Of a stretch of DNA of 58,005 nucleotides, positions 44,657 through 53,654 are shown one piece after another; the stretch's first letter is position 1, and each line of letters begins with the position of its first letter. A model generated the notes under the pieces. The model was not told the origin of the DNA, ran no database searches, and worked only from the letters and a program-made list of their open reading frames with translations. The DNA comes from Paenibacillus aestuarii (GTDB lineage Bacteria > Bacillota > Bacilli > Paenibacillales > NBRC-103111). The position numbers and the translations under genes were made by a program. Location of the stretch: NCBI RefSeq assembly GCF_027789125.1, contig NZ_JAQFVF010000035.1:1-58005 (forward strand). The letters run 5' to 3'.

Positions 44657-45877
44657 ATGGATCTGCGGATTGGCAAGCTCATAACCGAAGAATGGACGCA
44701 CATCTTGAAAGATCGCCGTCTGTTCGCCATCTTGTTCATCGTGCCTTTGATGTATACCCTGCTTTTTGGCTCAATCTATGTGCACCACAAAGTAACGGAA
44801 ATGGCCACCGTCGTCATGGATGAAGACCAAAGCCCGCTGAGCCGGCAAATCATTCAAGCCTTTGAACAGAGTGAGTCGTTTCAGATTACGAAGGAGTATC
44901 ACTCTGAGGATGAGGTGAAGCGGGCTTTAGCCAGCGGTGAGGCCAGAGTCGGCCTCATTATCCCATCCCAGTTTGAAGCCAAGCTCAAACACGGTGAAAC
45001 GTTGCCGCTGCTCACCTTGATCGACGGCAGCAACATGATGATATCCAACTCGGCTACCAAGGGGGCGAATGAAGTCATCACGACCTTCAGCATGGGCTAC
45101 TCGCAAAAAAAGCTCCAGCTGCAGCAAGGTCTCCAGAGCGAACAAGTGATGAACACTCTATCGCCGATTCCTTACCGGTACCGGATTATGTACAATTCCG
45201 CGTTTAACTATAGCGATTTTATGCTTTATGGATTGATGGGCGCGATCTTGCAACAAGTGTTGTTTTTAGGCATTGCCTTGACGATAACCCGGGAAAAAGA
45301 TGGCGGCACCTGGCGCCGGTTCGAGGCGTGGAAACGAAATCCTTGGCGAATCGCCTACGCGAAGACGGCGCCGTACTTTTTGATTAATCTTTTTAACACC
45401 TCGGTCGCCTTCGTCGTTGCGCTGTACGTCTTTGAAGCGCCGATGGGCGGAAGCTTGCTGACAGGGCTTGCGCTCACGCTGTGCTTTACTTGGGCGGTCA
45501 GCGGCATCGGCTATCTGATCAGCTTGTTTTCAAGCAATCAGCTCGGCTCGACGCAAACGGCCATGCTGGTCGCTGTGCCTTCCTTCATGCTCTCGGGCTT
45601 CACCTGGCCGATGGAGGCTATGCCTAAAGCGCTGCAAGTGGTCAGCCATATGCTGCCGCTCACCTACTATTTGGACGGTGTTCGCAACGTCTTTGTCAAA
45701 GGCAATGATATGCATGTGATTGCGCATGACTGCATCGCTTTGATTTTGACCGGGACGCTCACCTATTTTATCGCCATGCTGCTGACGCGGTTCGTTGTAT
45801 TTCCCAAAAAAAAATCGCAGGAAGCTGCCGTGGATCCACAGCCTGTTCTTCCTTCGGGCTCGAACTTATCGGTATAA
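44657..45877 (+). CDS. ABC-2 type transporter permease
   Basis: A 406-residue membrane protein with the layout of YbhR/YhhJ-type permeases: one N-terminal membrane helix (FAILFIVPLMYTLLFGSIYV), a large extracytoplasmic domain (~45-190) and five or more C-terminal helices (LYGLMGAILQQVLFLGIALT; PSFMLSGFTWPMEAMPKALQ). Such permeases need an ATPase partner, but none is encoded in this operon. The start ATG follows GAAGGATGATGAACGC and lies 7 bases after the HlyD stop. It may use an ATPase from another locus. Confidence 0.9.
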   Translation: MDLRIGKLITEEWTHILKDRRLFAILFIVPLMYTLLFGSIYVHHKVTEMATVVMDEDQSPLSRQIIQAFEQSESFQITKEYHSEDEVKRALASGEARVGLIIPSQFEAKLKHGETLPLLTLIDGSNMMISNSATKGANEVITTFSMGYSQKKLQLQQGLQSEQVMNTLSPIPYRYRIMYNSAFNYSDFMLYGLMGAILQQVLFLGIALTITREKDGGTWRRFEAWKRNPWRIAYAKTAPYFLINLFNTSVAFVVALYVFEAPMGGSLLTGLALTLCFTWAVSGIGYLISLFSSNQLGSTQTAMLVAVPSFMLSGFTWPMEAMPKALQVVSHMLPLTYYLDGVRNVFVKGNDMHVIAHDCIALILTGTLTYFIAMLLTRFVVFPKKKSQEAAVDPQPVLPSGSNLSV

Positions 45878-45900
45878 CCAAGAGAAAGGATGCGTTTACT

Positions 45901-47199
45901 TTGAAAAAATATCTCCTTAGCCTATCCGCAGCCTTGTTGTTATTTTCAAGTTCTCAAGCGCCCGCTCGGGCTGACATCGTCGTGGACGATTCTGAAGACA
46001 CGGATCAACACGTGTATGTTCATACGGATGTGCTGGACACGGTCTCTTCGATCGACTTACCTTATGTGCTGGAAAGGGCGCTGAAAGATTCTCACAATCT
46101 GACGCTGCTGAACCTGAAATATTCGGCGCAGGTCAGCAAGCAAGGCGATCTGGAGGAGCAACTAGATACGATGGGCTCCGCATCGTTCTCCCCGGTGCAC
46201 GTGCCGAATACGCCGGCTGAACTGGCGACCACCCCAGGCATGCCTGCTATGACAGATCCTGTGACTGTGACTTGGACGGTTTACCAGAACACCGTTATGA
46301 ATCAAATGCTGCAGGGCATGGGAGCGCTAGCTGGCGGCTTGAACGAAATCATCTACAAGCAACGGGAGCAGATGAACACGGCCGCCCACCAACTGGGCAC
46401 CGACCAGCGCAACTCGCTGCTGCAAAGGGATGAAGCTAAAGCGGGTATCAGCCTGCAGATGATTGCGCAGTACGCGCAGCTTCTCGGGCAGAAGAAGCAG
46501 CTTGCTTTCATGCAAGAGTATGAGACGGTCATGGAAAAGGACTTGCTGAAAGCGCAGCTTTTTGCCCAGCAAGGGCTTGCTTCGCTGGATGATGTGCAGA
46601 CCGTTCAGAAGGCGATCAACAAGCAAAAAGACGATATCGTTACGTTGACGAACAATTTTCGCTTGGGGCTTGTGCAGCTTTCGGTCGATATCGGGATTTC
46701 CTATAATCCCGAGCTGATATTACGGGATATCGAGGGGATCCAGGTCGAGCCTGTTGCGGAAAGCGATACGATGACACTGCTCACAAATTCGTATCAGATG
46801 AAGATGTCCGGCAATAACATGGATGAGGCCGTCTGGGCTTCGGATCATACCGTGACTGAGAATACGTATGGGGAAACGTATTTGGGCGTTAATATCGCGA
46901 TTAGCGGGGAGAAGAACGAGCAGACGATTGTGGATTTGACGAAAAAAATCAAACTTACATATAACGATGCCAATAATGCTTATCAGGCCGTTTTGACTGA
47001 GCAGCGCAATCTAAACGATGTGAAGGCGGATTATGCCAACATGCAATTCCGCTACAGTGTGGGAGTCATCTCCAAGCATGATCTGAACAAATTTGAAGTC
47101 AAGCTGCATCAGAGTGAAACCACCCTCGCCGCCGCCAAGCTCAAATATTATGTCTTGAAGGAAAAAGCGAAAGCGATGGATTCCGGCTTTATCCAGTAA
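45901..47199 (+). CDS. TolC-family-like protein
   Basis: A 432-residue exported protein. The signal peptide ends near residue 25 (APARADI). The remainder is almost all helical and coiled-coil, in two similar halves: SIDLPYVLERALKDSHNLTL and ISLQMIAQYAQLLGQKKQLA in the first, LTYNDANNAYQAVLTEQRNL and RYSVGVISKHDLNKFEVKLH in the second, the internal duplication of the TolC fold. A long beta-barrel is not evident. It starts with TTG at 45901 after GAAAGG. It is the last gene of the TetR operon. In a single-membrane cell its role as an outer channel is unclear; it may form a wall-spanning conduit. Confidence 0.82.
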   Translation: MKKYLLSLSAALLLFSSSQAPARADIVVDDSEDTDQHVYVHTDVLDTVSSIDLPYVLERALKDSHNLTLLNLKYSAQVSKQGDLEEQLDTMGSASFSPVHVPNTPAELATTPGMPAMTDPVTVTWTVYQNTVMNQMLQGMGALAGGLNEIIYKQREQMNTAAHQLGTDQRNSLLQRDEAKAGISLQMIAQYAQLLGQKKQLAFMQEYETVMEKDLLKAQLFAQQGLASLDDVQTVQKAINKQKDDIVTLTNNFRLGLVQLSVDIGISYNPELILRDIEGIQVEPVAESDTMTLLTNSYQMKMSGNNMDEAVWASDHTVTENTYGETYLGVNIAISGEKNEQTIVDLTKKIKLTYNDANNAYQAVLTEQRNLNDVKADYANMQFRYSVGVISKHDLNKFEVKLHQSETTLAAAKLKYYVLKEKAKAMDSGFIQ

Positions 47200-47207
47200 C
47201 AAAGGCG

Positions 47208-47276
47208 GACCCGTCATAGACCTTGAACCATTCCCGGCTTGCGCCGGTGAGGCTCAGGTGCTGTGGCGGGTCTTTT
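47208..47276 (+). terminator. terminator of the export operon
   Basis: GACCCGTCATAG (47208 on) pairs with CTGTGGCGGGTC near 47261-47272, with two wobbles, around an inner structured loop, followed by TTTT. Confidence 0.65.
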
Positions 47277-47309
47277 GCGTAGTAGAGCCATCCACTTCCT
47301 GTTTCTGGA

Positions 47310-47338
47310 TTGAGTTCACAATATATCTGGGATATAAT
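47310..47338 (+). promoter_or_regulatory. gatCAB promoter
   Basis: TTGAGT (47310-47315) and a perfect TATAAT (47333-47338) with a 17-base spacer, 40 bases before the gatC start. Confidence 0.8.
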
Positions 47339-47377
47339 GAAAAGAATGACTAAACGCTTACTAAGGGGTGCAGAAAC

Positions 47378-47665
47378 TTGAGCATTACTAAATCGGATGT
47401 CGAGCACGTCGCCAAGCTGGCTAGACTCGAACTGAGCGACGCTGAGAAGGAGCAATTTACCGAGCAGCTCAATGCCATTTTAAAATATGCAGAGCAACTG
47501 GACGCATTAAATACGGATGATGTAGCGCCCACAAGTCACGCCATGCCAATGGTTAACGTCATGCGTGAAGATGTAGCGGGCCCCTCATTGCCGATTGACA
47601 AAGTGATGCTGAACGCGCCCGATGAAGAAGACGGCCAGTTCAAAGTCCCAGCTGTCCTCGAATAG
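47378..47665 (+). CDS. gatC: Asp-tRNA(Asn)/Glu-tRNA(Gln) amidotransferase subunit C
   Basis: The 95-residue small subunit that stabilises the GatAB complex. It is recognised by DVEHVAKLARLELSDAEKEQF, ILKYAEQLDALNTDDVAPTS and MREDVAGPSLP. The heterotrimer converts misacylated Glu-tRNA(Gln) to Gln-tRNA(Gln) in organisms lacking glutaminyl-tRNA synthetase. It starts with TTG at 47378 after AAGGGGTG and is first in the gatCAB operon. Confidence 0.96.
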   Translation: MSITKSDVEHVAKLARLELSDAEKEQFTEQLNAILKYAEQLDALNTDDVAPTSHAMPMVNVMREDVAGPSLPIDKVMLNAPDEEDGQFKVPAVLE

Positions 47666-47695
47666 CCATACATATATAGAAGGGAGTGCCCGTCA

Positions 47696-49153
47696 TTGTC
47701 TTTGTTTGATTTAAACCTCCAAGAAATCCAAGCCAAACTCCAAGGCAAAGAGCTCAAAGTCGCCGATCTCGTCGATCAGTCCTTTGCCCGCATTCAAGAC
47801 GTCGAATCCAAAGTTCGCGCATTTCTTACATTAGATGAAGAGAATGCCCGAGCAGCTGCGCAGCAATTGGACGAGCAGCTAGCAACTGGCGGCGCGGCCA
47901 GTCCTTTATTCGGTCTGCCAATCGGGATTAAAGATAACATGGTAACAGAAGGCCTCACAACGACCTGTGCAAGCAAATTTTTATCCAATTATAATCCGAT
48001 CTATGACGCAACGGTCGTAAGCAAGCTGAAAGCAGCACAAACCATTACCATCGGCAAACTTAACATGGACGAGTTCGCTATGGGTGGTTCTAATGAGAAC
48101 TCCGCCTTCCATCCGTCCCACAACCCGTGGAACACGGAGTACGTACCGGGCGGCTCCAGTGGAGGCTCCGCCGCAGCGGTTGCTGCCGGCGAAGTTTACT
48201 TCGCGCTCGGCTCTGACACCGGCGGCTCGATTCGCCAGCCGGCTGCTTACTGCGGTATCGTCGGTCTTAAGCCGACATATGGACTTGTATCGCGCTACGG
48301 CTTAGTCGCGTTCGCATCTTCGCTTGATCAGATCGGTCCCCTGACCAAGAACGTGGAAGACTCCGCGTACCTGCTTCAAGCGATCGCAGGCCATGACCCT
48401 AAAGATTCCACTTCAGCCAAAGTGGACATCCCGGACTACCTGAAAGCCTTAACCGGCGATATCAAAGGCCTCCGCATCGGCGTGCCTCAAGAATACATGG
48501 GCAAGGGCGTCGACCCTGCCGTCAAAGAAAAAGTGCTGGAAGCGCTGAAAGTGCTGGAAAGCCTGGGCGCTACCTGGGAAGAAGTGACACTGCCGCACTC
48601 GGAATACGCAGTGGCAGCTTACTATCTTCTCGCTTCCTCTGAAGCGTCTTCGAACTTGGCGCGCTTTGACGGAATCCGCTACGGCGTTCGCTCCGACAAT
48701 GCCCGCAATTTGCTCGATGTCTATAACATGTCGCGCAGCGAAGGTTTCGGTCCTGAAGTGAAGCGCCGGATCATGCTAGGCACCTACGCGCTCAGCTCCG
48801 GCTACTATGATGCGTACTACCTCAAAGCGCAAAAAGTCCGCACTTTAATCAAACAAGACTTCGAACAAGTGTTCGAGAAATATGACATCATCATCGGTCC
48901 AACGGCGCCAACGCCAGCTTTCAAAATCGGCGAGCAAAGCGGCGACCCGCTGACGATGTACTTGAACGATATTTTGACCATTCCGGTCAGCTTAGCAGGT
49001 ATTCCTGCGATCAGCGTACCTTGCGGTTTCGTAGGCGGTCTTCCAGTCGGCCTGCAAATGATCGGCAAAGCGCTCGACGAAGCGACGCTGCTGCGCGTAG
49101 CCCATGCCTTCGAGCAGCACACCGATCACCACAAACAGCGCCCGCAGTTGTAG
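47696..49153 (+). CDS. gatA: Asp-tRNA(Asn)/Glu-tRNA(Gln) amidotransferase subunit A
   Basis: A 485-residue amidase-signature subunit that releases ammonia from glutamine. The Ser-cisSer-Lys triad lies in [10 protein letters not shown] (Lys), [15 protein letters not shown] (cis-Ser) and [16 protein letters not shown] (nucleophile Ser). Length is normal. It starts with TTG at 47696 after AAGGGAGTG and lies 30 bases after gatC. Ammonia is channelled to GatB encoded next. Confidence 0.97.
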   Translation: MSLFDLNLQEIQAKLQGKELKVADLVDQSFARIQDVESKVRAFLTLDEENARAAAQQLDEQLATGGAASPLFGLPIGIKDNMVTEGLTTTCASKFLSNYNPIYDATVVSKLKAAQTITIGKLNMDEFAMGGSNENSAFHPSHNPWNTEYVPGGSSGGSAAAVAAGEVYFALGSDTGGSIRQPAAYCGIVGLKPTYGLVSRYGLVAFASSLDQIGPLTKNVEDSAYLLQAIAGHDPKDSTSAKVDIPDYLKALTGDIKGLRIGVPQEYMGKGVDPAVKEKVLEALKVLESLGATWEEVTLPHSEYAVAAYYLLASSEASSNLARFDGIRYGVRSDNARNLLDVYNMSRSEGFGPEVKRRIMLGTYALSSGYYDAYYLKAQKVRTLIKQDFEQVFEKYDIIIGPTAPTPAFKIGEQSGDPLTMYLNDILTIPVSLAGIPAISVPCGFVGGLPVGLQMIGKALDEATLLRVAHAFEQHTDHHKQRPQL

Positions 49154-49218
49154 GCCGATCCTATTCGGTTCCCTGCGCATCACCTGGTTTTGCAAGTTAA
49201 ACGAAGGAGGCTTTCATT

Positions 49219-50667
49219 TTGACGGCAACGGATACCCAATTTGAAACGGTAATCGGTCTGGAAGTTCACGTCGAGCTTCATACCGCTTCCAAAATATTTT
49301 GCAGCTGCGCCACTTCATTCGGAGCCCCTCCGAATACGAATACATGTCCGGTCTGCTTAGGCCATCCAGGCGTACTGCCGGTTTTGAACCGCCAAGCGGT
49401 TGAATATGCCATGAAGGCGGCCATGGCGCTGAATTGTACAATCGCAACCGAGAGTAAATTTGACCGTAAAAATTACTTTTATCCCGATTCTCCCGACGCT
49501 TACCAAACTTCCCAATACGACAAGCCGATCGGTGAGAACGGTTGGATCGACATCGAAGTCGGCGGCGTGACCAAGCGCATCGGCATTACCCGCCTTCATT
49601 TGGAGGAAGACGCGGGCAAGCTGACGCACGTGGATGGCGGTTACGCCTCCCTGGTCGACCTTAATCGCGCCGGAACGCCGCTCATCGAGATCGTATCCGA
49701 GCCGGATCTGCGTTCTCCAGAGGAAGCTCGCGTTTATTTGGAGAAGCTTAGAGCGATCATGCTGTATTGTGACGTTTCCGATGTGAAAATGGAAGAAGGT
49801 TCCATGCGCTGCGATGCGAACATCAGCTTGCGTCCTTTCGGACAAGAGAAATTCGGCATTAGAGCCGAATTGAAGAACATGAACTCCTTCCGCGGCGTCC
49901 AAAGAGGCCTGGAGTATGAGGAGTTCCGTCAAGCTGACATTCTCCGCAGCGGCGGTGAAGTCGAGCAAGAAACGCGCCGCTGGGATGATGCCCAAGGCAA
50001 AACGTTGACGATGCGCGGTAAAGAGGATGCTCACGATTACCGTTATTTCCCGGATCCTGACCTCGTTAGCCTGTTCATCGACGATGAGTGGAAGGCTAGA
50101 GTCAAAGCATCCATCCCTGAGCTGCCGGACGCGCGCAAAGCGCGATATGCTAGCGAATACGGGCTGCCTGCCTATGACGCTGAAGTCATTACATCTTCCA
50201 TGAAACTGGCCAATTTCTTCGAGGAAAGTCTGCAATATACGCAAGACGCGAAGTCGGTCTCGAACTGGATCATGGGCGATCTGCTCGGTTATTTGAATGC
50301 GAATAACCTTGAAATTCAGGACGTCAAAGTAACCGGCCGCGGCTTAGGTGAAATGATCGGACTGATCGAGAAAGGGACGATCTCCAGCAAAATCGCTAAA
50401 ACCGTCTTCAAAGAAATGATTGAAAGCGGCAAAGACCCGCAGAAAATCGTTGAAGAGCAAGGTCTCGTGCAAATTAGCGACGAGGGCGCCATTAAGGCGG
50501 TTGTTGAGCGGGTTGTGGAGAACAGTCCTCAGTCTGTAGCCGATTTTAAAGCAGGAAAAGAAAAAGCGATCGGCTTCCTGGTCGGACAAGTCATGAAAGA
50601 AACCAAAGGTAAAGCGAATCCGGGCCTCGTTAACAAGTTGATTGTGGAGTGCCTGAACAGCAAATAA
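49219..50667 (+). CDS. gatB: Asp-tRNA(Asn)/Glu-tRNA(Gln) amidotransferase subunit B
   Basis: A 482-residue subunit that phosphorylates the misacylated tRNA and transfers ammonia to it. The signature [20 protein letters not shown] and the Zn-associated [19 protein letters not shown] are followed by the kinase/cradle domain ([20 protein letters not shown]) and a C-terminal helical YqeY-like tail. It starts with TTG at 49219 after AGGAGG, 65 bases after gatA. A terminator follows. Confidence 0.97.
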   Translation: MTATDTQFETVIGLEVHVELHTASKIFCSCATSFGAPPNTNTCPVCLGHPGVLPVLNRQAVEYAMKAAMALNCTIATESKFDRKNYFYPDSPDAYQTSQYDKPIGENGWIDIEVGGVTKRIGITRLHLEEDAGKLTHVDGGYASLVDLNRAGTPLIEIVSEPDLRSPEEARVYLEKLRAIMLYCDVSDVKMEEGSMRCDANISLRPFGQEKFGIRAELKNMNSFRGVQRGLEYEEFRQADILRSGGEVEQETRRWDDAQGKTLTMRGKEDAHDYRYFPDPDLVSLFIDDEWKARVKASIPELPDARKARYASEYGLPAYDAEVITSSMKLANFFEESLQYTQDAKSVSNWIMGDLLGYLNANNLEIQDVKVTGRGLGEMIGLIEKGTISSKIAKTVFKEMIESGKDPQKIVEEQGLVQISDEGAIKAVVERVVENSPQSVADFKAGKEKAIGFLVGQVMKETKGKANPGLVNKLIVECLNSK

Positions 50668-50675
50668 TGCATAAC

Positions 50676-50712
50676 AGTGGCGATCTTTCTGCAAGGTCGC
50701 CGCTTTTTTTTT
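50676..50712 (+). terminator. gatCAB terminator
   Basis: AGTGGCGA pairs with TCGCCGCT (one wobble), followed by eight or more T. Confidence 0.85.
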
Positions 50713-50738
50713 CATAATGACGAGGGGGGAGCTGCCAT

Positions 50739-51224
50739 ATGTCAATTGACTTGCTTGAGTTGGAAACCAATGAAGAGATTTTAGCCCTGCTGTCCCTGCA
50801 AATCGCTTCTTACCAGGTTGAGGCGGAAATCATCGGATTCCGGGATATTCCTCCGCTTAAAGATGGAATCGCTTCCATCCGTGAGGCAAAAAAAGAAGAA
50901 ACATTCCTCGGCTATTTCACATGTGAAGCTGAGATAAATAAGCTTGCCGGTGCGATCTCTTTTTCGCGGGAAGGCACCGTCGTTACCATCTGCCGGATGA
51001 TGGTGCATCCGGACTATTTTCGCCGGGGAATCGCCCGAGCATTGATTCAGAATGTCATTGACCGTCAGGAGCAGCAAGGCGCTTCACGTTTTATTGTTTC
51101 AACAGGTACGGACAACACGCCTGCAGTTCAACTGTACGAAAGCTTTGGCTTCACAACGCGCCGCGTGTTCACGGTTCCGCCGGGCGTGAGTCTCACTACG
51201 TTTGAAAGGCCTGCATCGCAGTAA
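50739..51224 (+). CDS. GNAT family N-acetyltransferase
   Basis: A 161-residue single-domain acetyltransferase. The acetyl-CoA loop is VHPDYFRRGIARALIQNV, and the C-terminal strand reads AVQLYESFGFTTRR, a RimI/YjdJ-like arrangement. AGGGGGGAG precedes the ATG. It stands between the gat terminator and the MgtC gene and has no clear partner; the acceptor substrate is unknown. Confidence 0.87.
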   Translation: MSIDLLELETNEEILALLSLQIASYQVEAEIIGFRDIPPLKDGIASIREAKKEETFLGYFTCEAEINKLAGAISFSREGTVVTICRMMVHPDYFRRGIARALIQNVIDRQEQQGASRFIVSTGTDNTPAVQLYESFGFTTRRVFTVPPGVSLTTFERPASQ

Positions 51225-51302
51225 TTTTTCCAGATAAGCGGGTTCCCATCTCATTGCAAACGGATACAATGTGTTAACACCGTTATGAAGGGAGCTTTCG
51301 AT

Positions 51303-52013
51303 ATGACGAATCCTTGGGTCATTGATCAGCTGCACGTCACGATTCGCCTACTTTTGGCCGTATTGCTGGGGGGATTAGTCGGAATTGAAAGGGAAGTCAG
51401 CAGCCACCCCGCAGGGCTTCGCACGCATATTTTGGTTTGTGTCGGCTCTGCGCTCGTGATGCTGCTCTCGATATATGGCTTCAGTGCATTCGTGAATGAA
51501 ACCAATGTGCGGATCGACCCTTCCCGACTTGCGGCGCAGGTCATCAGCGGGATCGGCTTCTTAGGCGCAGGCACGATTATCTTCAACGGGCGTTCCATTA
51601 CAGGGCTGACAACAGCCGCCTCGTTATGGGTAGTGGCAGGCATCGGCCTTGCTGTTGGCGCAGGCTTTTACTATCCGGCGGTCCTGGCTTGTGTGATGGT
51701 GCTGGTTTCTCTATGGATACTGAACAAAGTGGAGCATAAATATTTTAATGGGAAAAAGGTACGCATCCTGCAAATTCGCGCCTTCGACCAACCGGGGACG
51801 CTCGGACATATTACGAACTTGCTGAACAAGAACAATATTGATATCCGCAAAATTGCCATGCAGGAACAAGGAAACCTCGATCCGACAGGCTCGATGGAGA
51901 TCACTTTTTTTGTCTCGATTCCGAAGCCTGCGGTTATCGCTGCCCTTTTGGAGGAAATTAACAGATGTAATGGCGTTGTTGGCGTAACGATCGAAAAAAG
52001 CAGCAAAGCTTGA
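51303..52013 (+). CDS. MgtC/SapB family membrane protein
   Basis: A 236-residue membrane protein. The MgtC domain has four or five helices with the signature LLGGLVGIEREVSSHPAGLR and ISGIGFLGAGTIIFNGRSITGLTTAASLW. A C-terminal cytoplasmic ACT-like part (QPGTLGHITNLLNKNNIDIR) follows. Family members are associated with magnesium limitation and regulation of membrane ATPases. The start ATG at 51303 follows GGGAG; the in-frame ATG at 51285 contains that site. Its role here is inferred only from the family. Confidence 0.9.
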   Translation: MTNPWVIDQLHVTIRLLLAVLLGGLVGIEREVSSHPAGLRTHILVCVGSALVMLLSIYGFSAFVNETNVRIDPSRLAAQVISGIGFLGAGTIIFNGRSITGLTTAASLWVVAGIGLAVGAGFYYPAVLACVMVLVSLWILNKVEHKYFNGKKVRILQIRAFDQPGTLGHITNLLNKNNIDIRKIAMQEQGNLDPTGSMEITFFVSIPKPAVIAALLEEINRCNGVVGVTIEKSSKA

Positions 52014-52073
52014 AGGGGCTGGGCGAAGAGCAGCGTCTAACTTATAGAACAACCGGAAAGGGGGAGGTCGGGC

Positions 52074-52676
52074 ATGGACAATTTGACGGATGAACAGCTC
52101 GTGGAGCAGGTTCGTCAAGGTCGTTCTGAGGCCTATCGCGTATTGATTGAACGGCATAAGAGCTACATCTATACGATCATCTATCGCATGGTAGAGCATA
52201 AAGAAACTGCTGAAGACCTAACCCAGGACGTTTTCATGAAGCTGTATCGCACGATTGCCAATTTTCGCGGTGAGGCGAAGTTTACGACCTGGCTGTATCG
52301 CATAGCGACGAACCTGGTTACAGACTACCGCCGATCGCAGAAGCGCAAGCCTTATACCGCTTTGCTAGACAAGATGAAAGGCTGGTTGAGAGATACCAAA
52401 GCGCAGCCGGAGGAAGTCGTCCTGCAAAAAGATGAGCAGCAGCGCATGCAGCTCCTGCTTGCCGGACTTCCGGATAAGTACAGGCTGATCCTTTATCTGT
52501 ATCACTATAAACAGCTTTCCTACCAAGAGATGTCCGCAATAACCGGATTGCCGGTCAAAACATTGGAGACAAGACTTTACCGGGGAAAAGCGATGCTGAA
52601 AGAAAAATGGTTGGAGGTGAATGCGCATGAGACAGAAGTCCGCAGAGGAAGTCCGGCTCACGCAATCCCTAAATAA
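52074..52676 (+). CDS. ECF-type RNA polymerase sigma factor
   Basis: A 200-residue extracytoplasmic-function sigma-70 factor. Region 2 reads AEDLTQDVFMKLYRTIANFR and FTTWLYRIATNLVTDYRRSQ; region 4 reads LSYQEMSAITGLPVKTLETR. There is no region 3, as expected. GGGAGG precedes the ATG. The next gene overlaps its 3' end and encodes a short single-pass membrane protein, the expected layout for sigma factor and anti-sigma. The signal and regulon are unknown. Confidence 0.92.
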   Translation: MDNLTDEQLVEQVRQGRSEAYRVLIERHKSYIYTIIYRMVEHKETAEDLTQDVFMKLYRTIANFRGEAKFTTWLYRIATNLVTDYRRSQKRKPYTALLDKMKGWLRDTKAQPEEVVLQKDEQQRMQLLLAGLPDKYRLILYLYHYKQLSYQEMSAITGLPVKTLETRLYRGKAMLKEKWLEVNAHETEVRRGSPAHAIPK

Positions 52677-52941
52677 GCTGCTGGATGAAATGCCGCTGCT
52701 GGAGCCGTCTCCAGCAATTACTGATCGCGTGATGCGTTCCATTGTCGAGGAGAAGCTTGCGGATCAGCCGGGCTCCCAGCAGCGGCGCAGGCGCAAGGAG
52801 TGGGTAAACAGCTGCATTGCAGCGGCGGCTACGATCTTATTAATCCAATCAGGCATCATGAACAAGGTTCTTCATTTGGATGCACAGATGACACATTTGG
52901 CCGCATATATTGAGCAGCTGTCTGTGTTTCTGCAATTTTAA
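52627..52941 (+). CDS. short membrane protein, probable anti-sigma factor
   Basis: A 104-residue protein beginning MRQKSAEEVRLTQSLNKLLDEMP. It has a basic stretch (QQRRRRKEW), one membrane helix (WVNSCIAAAATILLIQSGIM, about residues 58-77) and a short extracytoplasmic tail. The start is ATG 52627, 9 bases after GGAGG; ATG 52621 is too close to the site. It overlaps the sigma gene by 50 bases, so translation is coupled. It lacks the HxxxCxxC zinc motif of classical anti-sigma factors. The anti-sigma role is inferred from position and topology only. Confidence 0.72.
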   Translation: MRQKSAEEVRLTQSLNKLLDEMPLLEPSPAITDRVMRSIVEEKLADQPGSQQRRRRKEWVNSCIAAAATILLIQSGIMNKVLHLDAQMTHLAAYIEQLSVFLQF

Positions 52942-52968
52942 TCAACATGCGGATAGGAGGTTTTGTAA

Positions 52969-53559
52969 GTGAATAGCAGCAGCGAACAACATTACGAGAT
53001 GCCGCAGTTTCCGGCCCAGGACGAGCTCCGTCAGCCAGCTTTCTATACACCCTATTATCCGATGCCAAAGAAGCGAAAATGGGTAGCAGGGCTGCTGGCG
53101 CTCCTCGTTCCAGGAACAGGCCATTATTATCTGGGCTTCATGCAGCGCGGCTTGTTTTTTATGATGCTGATCATTCTTGACATTTTCACGATCACCACGT
53201 TGGTCACACTGGATCAGCCGTCTAAAGTGCCGATGGTGACACTTTTCGCCTTATTGATTCCGGTCGTCTACTTCTATAACATTTTTGACGCGCTGCAAGC
53301 GACGGATAATGTCAATCGACGCCTGGAGTTCGGTGAAGCAGCCGGTCCGATGCAAGATCCGCTGCAGCAGCTGTTCCGAGGCAACAATATGGGCATACTA
53401 TTAGTCATTGTCGGCGTGCTATGTTTCTTGCTAAGCTCCAAGCCGCGTTGGTTTGCCGGGATCTTTGAAATGCTTGGTTCCTACATAGGATCGATTGTGT
53501 TGATTGTGGCCGGTTTTGTTATGTTTTTATTGGAATCACGTAAAAATAGAGCAGAATAA
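52969..53559 (+). CDS. multi-pass membrane protein of unknown function
   Basis: A 196-residue protein. After a ~32-residue polar start comes LLALLVPGTGHYYLGFMQRG, a Gly/Tyr pattern like the TM2 domain, followed by hydrophobic segments (FFMMLIILDIFTITTLVTL; FALLIPVVYFYNIFDALQ; LVIVGVLCFLL; IVLIVAGFVMFLL). It starts with GTG at 52969, 9 bases after AGGAGG. It follows the sigma/anti-sigma pair by 27 bases and may be part of the same operon or a target of it. The biochemical function is not known. Confidence 0.8.
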   Translation: MNSSSEQHYEMPQFPAQDELRQPAFYTPYYPMPKKRKWVAGLLALLVPGTGHYYLGFMQRGLFFMMLIILDIFTITTLVTLDQPSKVPMVTLFALLIPVVYFYNIFDALQATDNVNRRLEFGEAAGPMQDPLQQLFRGNNMGILLVIVGVLCFLLSSKPRWFAGIFEMLGSYIGSIVLIVAGFVMFLLESRKNRAE

Positions 53560-53582
53560 TCGCGTAACCATGCCCGTTGTCA

Positions 53583-53612
53583 TTGACAAAAGTTAATTTT
53601 CACACGTAAAAT
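53583..53612 (+). promoter_or_regulatory. perR promoter
   Basis: TTGACA (53583-53588) and TAAAAT (53607-53612) with an 18-base spacer, about 43 bases before the perR start. No good Per box (TTATAATNATTATAA) is seen, so autoregulation is not supported by eye. Confidence 0.65.
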
Positions 53613-53654
53613 ATGATGTAAAGATTAGCTGACTAACATCGGGTGGTGAGTTTC

